Assembly (NCBI GenBank): GCA_017743605.1
Contig: JAGHYO010000136.1
Location: 1-6,391, forward strand
DNA: 6,391 nucleotides
From: Thermoflexus sp.
GTDB lineage: Bacteria; Chloroflexota; Anaerolineae; Thermoflexales; Thermoflexaceae
Reading direction: 5' to 3'
Shown: piece by piece, positions 1 to 5,721 of the stretch
Position numbering within the stretch: the stretch's first letter is position 1
Layout of the letters: every line of letters starts with the position of its first letter
Notes under the pieces: model-generated
What the model was told of the DNA's origin: nothing
The model's database searches: none
Seen by the model: only the letters and a program-made list of their open reading frames with translations
Translations under genes and position numbers: made by a program

Positions 1-221
1 CCCACGGCGTTGATCAGCCCGTGGCCCCAATCGAAGAGGATGGGGCTGGGATGCCCGGTTCGTGGGAGGCGGGTGGCCGACTTGGCGGTGATGGCACCCG
101 CCCCCAGATGGGCCATACGGACCATCAACGCCGCGCTGGTCCCGAGGATCCCTGAGGCGAGCACCAGGGGGTTTGACAGATGCACCCCTGCGATCTCACA
201 GGAGAGATCGAGATCCGTCAT
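1..221 (-). CDS. pyrD: Dihydroorotate dehydrogenase, class 1, N-terminal part (runs off the left edge)
   Basis: This gene encodes the enzyme that oxidises dihydroorotate to orotate, the fourth step of de novo UMP synthesis, using FMN. Only the first 73 codons and two bases of the next are present. Visible class 1 features are N17-P18 followed by A22-S23-G24, a segment ending in T45-A46-K47-S48 (the lysine at the usual FMN/orotate-contacting position), a G56-H57-P58 where most relatives have GNP, and I70-N71-A72-V73-G74, the equivalent of the INAIG/INSMG substrate-loop segment. The ATG at 221-219 overlaps the TGA of the preceding DUF4132 gene (ATGA), and no Shine-Dalgarno is visible before it, so translation is probably coupled to the upstream gene. 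Whether it is class 1A or 1B (the latter needing PyrK) cannot be told from this fragment. The orotate-using OPRT two genes upstream supports the assignment. Confidence 0.93.
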   Translation of the reverse strand, partial: MTDLDLSCEIAGVHLSNPLVLASGILGTSAALMVRMAHLGAGAITAKSATRLPRTGHPSPILFDWGHGLINAV

Positions 222-3200
222 GCCAGAATCTGCTGCAGAATCGTCGGATCCTTGATCTCCGAGTCCCGGGCCAGCAGGATCGTCTTGGAGAGCACCTCGG
301 CGGTGCGAGGGTCATCGTCCGCGAAAGGCAGGAACAGACGGCCACGATGTTGAGAGGAGACGGGGACGATGCACAATGCGCCCCCTGGTCGACGATGCAC
401 AATTCCGCTGCCTAGGTGGATGGAGTAACTGCCCAGCTGTCCTTCGATGAGGACGTGGGATCCCTCCAGGCGGACGTTGTTCAGCCCCAAAAGCGTGCAC
501 ATCTCGCGGATCAGCGCGGTGCGCATTTCAATGGTTGAAGCGCTGGCTTCGGGATCTATGCCGCCGGCGTGGGCCACGCTGACCACCAGATCCAGATCGC
601 GCATCACTTCGCTGAACAGCCGCGGCGGGATCTCGGCGAGGGGCAACAGCTCCCAGCTCTTGGGCCGCGTAAACCCGACCGCCTCGATGGTCAATCCCTC
701 CACTTCGGCAGGGGTGAAAGGAGCCCACTGGAACATCACCCACGCGGACAGGACCTCCTCGTGGAAGATGCGCCGGGCTCCCTCTTCCGGGAAATACACC
801 CATCCCCGCTGGGCCAGGAGCGCCATCGCCCGGCGAGGCTGAACCTGATGGCCTGCATAACGATAAGATCGGTCCCCCTCGGCCTTCTCGGCTGGAGTAA
901 GCAGATACAACTCGCGAAAGACCTGCTTAAATGGTTGAATTCGCTCCGTCAAAAAGCATTCACGCTGCCAGAAAGAACATTCTCCGGAGATGAACAAGTC
1001 ATAAGGATGCGCAAGGCGCAGAACATCTGTCTCGGCGATCGGGATTCGGCGACCGTCGTGGGACTGAAGGGCTTTGCCATCGTCGACGGGATAGCCCATC
1101 CGATGGGAAGGCCCATCTTCCGGGAGATCGGAGCCCTCGATGAGGAAGATCAGTTGTCGGAGCATAGGAGCCAGGATAGGATGCCGGAGCATGGATCGCA
1201 GCTCCGCGCCGGTGAAGCGGTCACCCCGGCACATTGCCTGCTCCAGGGCCGTCCGGATTCGGGAGGCCTGTTGCTCCAGCTCTCGCTTGCGGAGCAACAG
1301 ATGGGCAACCTGGGGATCCTTCCGAAGACGGGCGGGGATACTGCGGAGCTCCCTACCCTCTTGCTGGATGGATAAAGTGGCTTTTCCCCAATCGTTGATC
1401 GCCAGCGTGATCGTGGTATCCCCGGAGGTGACGGAGATCTTTCCATCAATCAGATCTTGAACCTCCAGCGCTTCCATAGCCCATTGTAGGCGGATGGGAT
1501 CCGAATAGCCGGCGGTTCGGGCCAGGTTTTGCATCGCGATGGCCACCGCCCGCTGTTCGCTCTCCCGTCGCAACGCGCCGAACTGCCGGCTGGAGCGCGA
1601 GAACTCCTGGAGCAAGCGATATCGCTCCAGAAGATCCTGCTCCCGGGACGGGCCATCTGCCAGGGGCAGAAGGCCCAGCGCCCGCACGGAGTCCTGATGA
1701 CGCTTCTCCCGGATGCGACGGATCAAGTCTTCGCGCTTCACATGACCTCGCAGGGCATCGGCGAACAGCTGAGCGCGCCGGTGGCCAGAGCCCGAGGATG
1801 CGTATTTGGCCGCCCGTTGCACTTCCTGCCATCGCTCCGGCCCGAGGGCGGCGTATGCTTTTTGGAACCACATCACATCCACAGCGCCATCCAGCAAGTC
1901 CTCTGCGGAAAGGGGCGTGCGTTCGGCGATCTCCGCCTGCCAGGCTTCCCGGATCTCTAAAGGGACATCCCAGCGCCTGTCCTTGGTATGGGCGTGAATC
2001 CACCATGCCGCTTCTTCTAAGCCGGGCCAGCCTACGGCATGCTCAACGTGGCGAGCCCACTGAGGGGCGAAGACCGCCAGCTCGATGAGCCTCCGACGGG
2101 GGATCTTCGCCGCGCGTGCCTGCTCTGCGAACGCCTCCGGCGTGTCGCTCTCCGAGGGGAAGGTCGCGCGGATTATATGGCTGAGCACGGCCGGCCGGCT
2201 CAGCTCATCGGCGGAACGGCGATGCACAAAGGCTGCTCGGCCCATGGCCTGAATGGCGCGAACCAGCACATCCAACCCCCCGGTGTATCGCAGGGCGAGT
2301 GCTGGGCGAGAGGCAGCTGTCGGCATATCCCCTCGCTGCAGTTCGATCTCCAGGATGCGTTCCCGGCAGCGCTGCACCAGATCCCGCAACACCGGATGCT
2401 CCTGAAGCTGTTGAGAGGGCTTGCGGCCGCTTAACGACCCCAGTGTATAGAAATCGTTTTGAGGACCAAGCAGATAATCCAGCAGATCGGCCTCGGTGGC
2501 CCCTCCTGCCTCAAAGGCGCGAAGGACCTCCTCCAACCTTGGCCGATGACGAGGGAGCTTCTTCGCCGCCTCGCCGATCCAGCGCCACATGCATAGGGGA
2601 TGCTCTCCTTCCTGCACACCAGGCGCCGGCTCATCCACCCAGCGCAACAGACGCCATAGGCGAACATGGTGCTCGCCTTTCCAGAACTCCGGCCAGAGGG
2701 CACGATGCAAGCGCGCCAGATCCAGCCATGTCATCAGACAGAAATTATTGCGCCAGTCATAATTCCCCCCTTCCTCTTCTCCCTTCCAAACCGTCGCTTC
2801 TGCAGGAATATGAGCAAGGGTGAATTCAAATGCATCCAGCAAGAAATCCACAGCGTTCTCTGGTGAAAACAGACGCAGCATCCACTTGAGGACGGATTCC
2901 ACCAGTTTTGGATAGCGCACTGTCTTCGCATCGACAAGTCCGAATAGAAGCGGTTGCAGGTTCTTAACCCATGGGGGAGACGTCGACGGAGAACACCAGA
3001 GCAGCGAGTATATGGCCGCTAGGGCCCGCAACAGCTCCAGACCATCGGCATCCCGAAGCGCAGGCGGCCTTTCCCTCCACCAGCTTTCCCACAGCTCCCT
3101 GAGAGGCAGACGGGCGAGATCCTCCTCCAGAGGAAGAGACGGTTGTGGTTTGGGGAAATCCCAGGACATGTTCCCCAGAAGTTTCTCCCTCTCGCCCTCC

Positions 3201-5191
3201 GGTGTCCGCAGAATCACCCGAGTGTCCCGATGCTGATGGATCCTCTCATCCAGAGACTTGATGAGAGCAATCGCCGCAGGGGTTACCAAGGAAGATGCCC
3301 GGGCCGCCCGGAAACGCTCGGGGACAAGAGGAGCACGAGGCGGGGTTCTTTGAGAGGGATCCATCAGTCCTAAGGCATTCTCCAGGGAGGGAGCTTGCTC
3401 GGCTCGTCGGATGGCAGCGAGCAGGGCGGACTCTTCCGCAGAGAGCTCAGGTTTCTGAGAGATGAACTGCTTGGCAAGCTCCTGGCAGTGCCTGACGGAT
3501 CGACCGCTTTCCACCATCTGACGGAGCAGTTCGAGGCCGGCAAGGCGCTGGAGGGGGTGATCGGCTGTCAGCAGCCGTCGCGCACTCTCCAGCACCTCTG
3601 CATCCTTTTGCTTCAGCAACAGCTCCAGCACTCCGCGCCTCAAATCCGCCGCTTGGCGGATCAGCAGCCTCTCCAGGAAGGGCACCTCATCGGATCGCGG
3701 AGCGTAGCTCCTCAGGGCTTGCAGCGCCTCCCTTCGCACCTCAGGGCTCGGATCTCCGAGCATCTTGAGCAATGTCTGACGCCCCTCTGGCTGCGAGAGC
3801 CAGTCGGGATCCTCGGCGATCTTGCGGACGGCCCTCGCCCGCCCGCGCGGGCTCATATGGGGGAGATAAGGGAGCAGGACAGCGAAGGGTCGAGCGCCGA
3901 GGCAGTGGGCCAGAGCATCCGCAATATCAGATCGGGTCACCCGAATTCGCATCCAGGGCCAGAGGATCGGCTCCCACCGCGCCCGCGCCGGGAAGCGGCT
4001 CAGGAGCCTCTCGAGCCGCTCGTAATCCTCCCCATCCTCCTCTAAAACCAAACCCTCCAGCGCGCAGGCGGCCACCCGCAGATCCGGATCCTCTAGCGCG
4101 CGTGAGAGCAGCTGGTTAGATCCAACCAGCCTAACCTGTCGCAAAAGATACACCGTGGCGAACCGCCGTTCCACATCCGCATCTGTCAGCAACTTCTCCG
4201 CCGGCTCAAGGACCCGGATGGCATCTTCGAAAGCGATCGTCCAGAGAGCCAGATATACGGAGCGCCCGTCGCCCTTTCGGAGGACCTCCTCCCGCGCCGA
4301 AGGATCATCCAGGAAGCGAAGGACCTGGCCGAGATCTCGCTTGACCTCGGAAGCATCCTCCGCGCGCCAGTCGAAGCCGAACCATACATCCACCGCACGT
4401 ATCGTGGCGCTGAAGCGGGTGAGATCGTGCTCCAGGATGAGCCGGAGCATGCGTCGGAAAGCCTCGGGATGCGCTTCGTCCACAGACTCCAGGATCGCCT
4501 GGCGCAAACCCTCTTCGCGCTGGGCCGCCAGCAACAGGCGCTCGATCAGATCCCAGCCCTCCGGCCGTGAGGCGCTCAGAAAGGCGCGGATCACATGACG
4601 ACCCATCCCGCCGATCTCATGCTCGCCCAGGGCCGAGGCCTGCAGGATGCGAAACGTCTCCTCGCCCTCAGGCCCTCCAGCTTCAACGGCCGCTGCGAAG
4701 AGTAGCCCCAGCGCATGCGGAGCATCCCACCCCAGATAGGGTGCCCACGCGGCGAACCAGCAGATATCCTGCTCATATCCCTCTACGACACCCCGGAGGG
4801 AGATCAGCCAGGAAAGACGGGCCCCTAAGGTAGTAATCGAAGTGCGAGGGGCGCGAAAGGGCCTGCGGGAGGGGCCGGTCTGATAGGGGAAACGCTTCGC
4901 CATCTCCCAGGCATAGGCCACATGCGGACCGATTTGAGGAAAGAGGGCATTGAACAACCGGAGGCGATCTCCAGCCGATCGCCCCTCCAGCGCCTCGGCC
5001 GCCTGCCTTTCGACCTCCATGCGCTTCGCCCAATCCTCGATCCAACGGCCCTGCGCATCGCATCCCAGAAAGGCCAGTCCGATCTCTCGCAGGTCAGCAC
5101 TCAGCTCAGCCAGGTCCGCGAGCCGGCGCTCTAACCAGTTCGCAACGCGAAACGCCTGGAGTCTTTTCTCCGCCTGCTCCCGGCTCAACAT
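218..5191 (-). CDS. Giant HEAT-repeat / DUF4132 domain protein (1657 aa)
   Basis: This is a very large soluble-looking protein of the DUF4132 family, whose biochemical role is not established; E. coli relatives include MolR and YehI. No signal peptide or membrane segment is apparent. The N-terminal part is almost all amphipathic helix. HEAT-like helical pairs can be read at about residues 330-560, for example D-P-S-P-E-V-R-R-E-A-L-Q-A-L near 475-495. A beta-rich stretch lies near 1225-1260. The DUF4132 hallmark follows: QPFKQVFRELYLLTP at 1419-1433 and YRYAGH at 1443-1448. The tail has L-G-S-Y-S-I-H-L-G-S-G at 1586-1596 and LPFADDDPRTAEVLSK at 1621-1636, matching the conserved C-terminus of these proteins. 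The N-terminal half may correspond to what is called DUF5724, but this is from memory. The ATG at 5191 is chosen because AGGAGG lies 5 nt upstream and the previous gene stops one base before it; an open frame 42 codons longer would overlap that gene. The TGA overlaps the pyrD ATG. Family assignment is secure; function is unknown. Confidence 0.92.
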   Translation of the reverse strand: MLSREQAEKRLQAFRVANWLERRLADLAELSADLREIGLAFLGCDAQGRWIEDWAKRMEVERQAAEALEGRSAGDRLRLFNALFPQIGPHVAYAWEMAKRFPYQTGPSRRPFRAPRTSITTLGARLSWLISLRGVVEGYEQDICWFAAWAPYLGWDAPHALGLLFAAAVEAGGPEGEETFRILQASALGEHEIGGMGRHVIRAFLSASRPEGWDLIERLLLAAQREEGLRQAILESVDEAHPEAFRRMLRLILEHDLTRFSATIRAVDVWFGFDWRAEDASEVKRDLGQVLRFLDDPSAREEVLRKGDGRSVYLALWTIAFEDAIRVLEPAEKLLTDADVERRFATVYLLRQVRLVGSNQLLSRALEDPDLRVAACALEGLVLEEDGEDYERLERLLSRFPARARWEPILWPWMRIRVTRSDIADALAHCLGARPFAVLLPYLPHMSPRGRARAVRKIAEDPDWLSQPEGRQTLLKMLGDPSPEVRREALQALRSYAPRSDEVPFLERLLIRQAADLRRGVLELLLKQKDAEVLESARRLLTADHPLQRLAGLELLRQMVESGRSVRHCQELAKQFISQKPELSAEESALLAAIRRAEQAPSLENALGLMDPSQRTPPRAPLVPERFRAARASSLVTPAAIALIKSLDERIHQHRDTRVILRTPEGEREKLLGNMSWDFPKPQPSLPLEEDLARLPLRELWESWWRERPPALRDADGLELLRALAAIYSLLWCSPSTSPPWVKNLQPLLFGLVDAKTVRYPKLVESVLKWMLRLFSPENAVDFLLDAFEFTLAHIPAEATVWKGEEEGGNYDWRNNFCLMTWLDLARLHRALWPEFWKGEHHVRLWRLLRWVDEPAPGVQEGEHPLCMWRWIGEAAKKLPRHRPRLEEVLRAFEAGGATEADLLDYLLGPQNDFYTLGSLSGRKPSQQLQEHPVLRDLVQRCRERILEIELQRGDMPTAASRPALALRYTGGLDVLVRAIQAMGRAAFVHRRSADELSRPAVLSHIIRATFPSESDTPEAFAEQARAAKIPRRRLIELAVFAPQWARHVEHAVGWPGLEEAAWWIHAHTKDRRWDVPLEIREAWQAEIAERTPLSAEDLLDGAVDVMWFQKAYAALGPERWQEVQRAAKYASSGSGHRRAQLFADALRGHVKREDLIRRIREKRHQDSVRALGLLPLADGPSREQDLLERYRLLQEFSRSSRQFGALRRESEQRAVAIAMQNLARTAGYSDPIRLQWAMEALEVQDLIDGKISVTSGDTTITLAINDWGKATLSIQQEGRELRSIPARLRKDPQVAHLLLRKRELEQQASRIRTALEQAMCRGDRFTGAELRSMLRHPILAPMLRQLIFLIEGSDLPEDGPSHRMGYPVDDGKALQSHDGRRIPIAETDVLRLAHPYDLFISGECSFWQRECFLTERIQPFKQVFRELYLLTPAEKAEGDRSYRYAGHQVQPRRAMALLAQRGWVYFPEEGARRIFHEEVLSAWVMFQWAPFTPAEVEGLTIEAVGFTRPKSWELLPLAEIPPRLFSEVMRDLDLVVSVAHAGGIDPEASASTIEMRTALIREMCTLLGLNNVRLEGSHVLIEGQLGSYSIHLGSGIVHRRPGGALCIVPVSSQHRGRLFLPFADDDPRTAEVLSKTILLARDSEIKDPTILQQILA

Positions 5192-5192
5192 C

Positions 5193-5633
5193 TTAGCCTC
5201 CTGCCAGGGGCACCAGCCGCACGAAGAGCACCCGACTGCCTGATTGCACTTGCACCGGCTGATCCAGATGCTGCTGCTGAACCCCATCAATGAAAACAAA
5301 ATACAGCTGATCTTCAAACGCCTGCAGCGCCACCCTCACTGCCTCGTGGGGATCTACATCCTGTCGCTGCTCTTCATGTCCACCGGGATCGATCTTGCCT
5401 CGTTCGATTCCCTCCGCGATCTCCCTTTCGGTAAGGACTCGAAGCAGCCGGCGCTCCTCCTGACGCTGCCGGAACGCCTCCACCTCCTCCAGCACGATCA
5501 TGGTGATCAGATCCCGAAGCGTAAGGGGTTCGCCGCCCCGCTTTCGCTCATCCGAAAGCCGTAAGAGCTGCTCGGGGATCGATGTATGCCTGGAACCTAC
5601 CACCTTGCTGGCGACTCGGAGCTCCAAAGACAT
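5193..5633 (-). CDS. Small unrecognised protein with ubiquitin/ThiS/MoaD-like C-terminus ending in LAGG (146 aa)
   Basis: I do not recognise this family. What can be seen: a short N-terminal strand (ELRVASKVV, residues 4-12), an isoleucine-proline turn, a PLTLRDLI segment that starts a helix (about 36-55), a charged helical stretch rich in Arg and Glu (about 54-85), a helix D-P-H-E-A-V-R-V-A-L-Q-A-F (94-106), then LYFVFIDGVQ (110-119) and SGSRVLFVRLVPLAGG (131-146). The last two pieces resemble the final strands and Gly-Gly tail of ThiS, MoaD and other beta-grasp proteins, with the middle helices as an insertion; this is inference. The ATG at 5633 has AGGAGG 5 nt upstream; a GTG two codons earlier lies within that Shine-Dalgarno region and is less likely. 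The gene ends one base before the DUF4132 start and surely shares its transcript, suggesting that the two products act together. It is certainly coding on position and signals; function is uncertain. Confidence 0.87.
   Translation of the reverse strand: MSLELRVASKVVGSRHTSIPEQLLRLSDERKRGGEPLTLRDLITMIVLEEVEAFRQRQEERRLLRVLTEREIAEGIERGKIDPGGHEEQRQDVDPHEAVRVALQAFEDQLYFVFIDGVQQQHLDQPVQVQSGSRVLFVRLVPLAGG
5197..5202 (-). promoter_or_regulatory. Shine-Dalgarno of the DUF4132 gene, embedded in the end of the small gene
   Basis: AGGAGG lies 5 nt before the ATG at 5191. It is formed by the last sense codons of the small gene (GCA-GGA-GGC, encoding Ala-Gly-Gly), so one stretch of DNA serves both as the protein's Gly-Gly tail and as the next gene's ribosome binding site. 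It fixes the DUF4132 start and points to translational coupling between the two genes. Confidence 0.88.
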
Positions 5634-5638
5634 GGTCA

Positions 5639-5644
5639 CCTCCT
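5639..5644 (-). promoter_or_regulatory. Shine-Dalgarno of the small LAGG protein
   Basis: A full AGGAGG (extended to AGGAGGTGA through 5636) sits 5 nt before the ATG at 5633. It decides the start: the GTG at 5639-5637 is part of this same stretch and would have no ribosome binding site of its own. Confidence 0.88.
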
Positions 5645-5653
5645 GGTCTTTCT

Positions 5654-5670
5654 TAAGCGAAAAGCGCTTA
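5654..5670. repeat. Perfect inverted repeat, 6-base arms, in the pyrE/small-gene spacer
   Basis: TAAGCG and CGCTTA flank a 5-base A-rich (plus strand) centre. It lies 10 bases upstream of the AGGAGG of the small gene. It could be an operator close to a transcription start or a small RNA hairpin limiting access to the ribosome binding site. It is not a convincing terminator: in the direction of transcription no T-run follows the second arm. Confidence 0.4.
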
Positions 5671-5675
5671 TTCTA
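5670..5675 (-). promoter_or_regulatory. Possible -10 element for an internal promoter
   Basis: TAGAAT matches the bacterial -10 consensus at five of six positions and lies in the only A/T-rich non-coding stretch of the window. The expected start of transcription would fall inside the 5654-5670 inverted repeat, about 30 nt before the ATG. No good -35 hexamer is present at 16-18 bases upstream (the closest is GTGCGT), nor an extended TGn, so this is a weak candidate; read-through from pyrE may be enough. Confidence 0.18.
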
Positions 5676-5698
5676 TGGAATCATTTATGGTACGCACT

Positions 5699-5711
5699 CT
5701 GTATTTTACAG
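5699..5711. repeat. Short inverted repeat CTGTA-TTT-TACAG just after pyrE
   Basis: Two perfect 5-base arms surround a 3-base centre, beginning 11 bases beyond the pyrE stop. The TGTA-N3-TACA layout is seen in many repressor operators, but a repeat this short can occur by chance in an A/T-richer spacer. Confidence 0.25.
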
Positions 5712-5721
5712 CAAAGATGGT

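Noticed and set aside
10..255. A plus-strand open frame, and a first impression of a subtilisin-like tail (G-H-G-L-I-N-A) on the minus strand
   Set aside because: The minus-strand frame reads as class 1 dihydroorotate dehydrogenase through ASG, TAKS and INAVG in the right order and spacing, so neither the plus-strand frame nor a protease fits.
569..1375. A 268-codon plus-strand open frame
   Set aside because: It is antisense to the conserved DUF4132 core, whose hallmark motifs are encoded here on the minus strand. The plus-strand translation resembles no protein I know.
3395..4045. A 216-codon plus-strand open frame
   Set aside because: It is antisense to the HEAT-like region of the DUF4132 gene. 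Long antisense frames are expected in G+C-rich DNA, and the product is low-complexity (Leu, Arg, Pro, Gln).
5192..5317. A 42-residue, cysteine-rich N-terminal extension of the DUF4132 protein in the same open frame
   Set aside because: It lies wholly within the small gene in another frame, has no ribosome binding site, and the AGGAGG plus ATG at 5191 explains the start much better. The cysteine motif is a by-product of the other frame.
5193..5633. An AbrB/SpoVT-type DNA-binding domain at the N-terminus of the small protein (strand followed by S-I-P-E-Q-L-L-R-L)
   Set aside because: The isoleucine-proline-helix pattern is suggestive, but the expected following G-x-x-x-G-D strand is missing, and the stretch continues into a TLRDLI helix that suits a beta-grasp core better.
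5654..5670. Intrinsic terminator after pyrE
   Set aside because: The stem is only six bases and no T-run follows it on the minus strand; a terminator here would also lie just upstream of the small gene's ribosome binding site.
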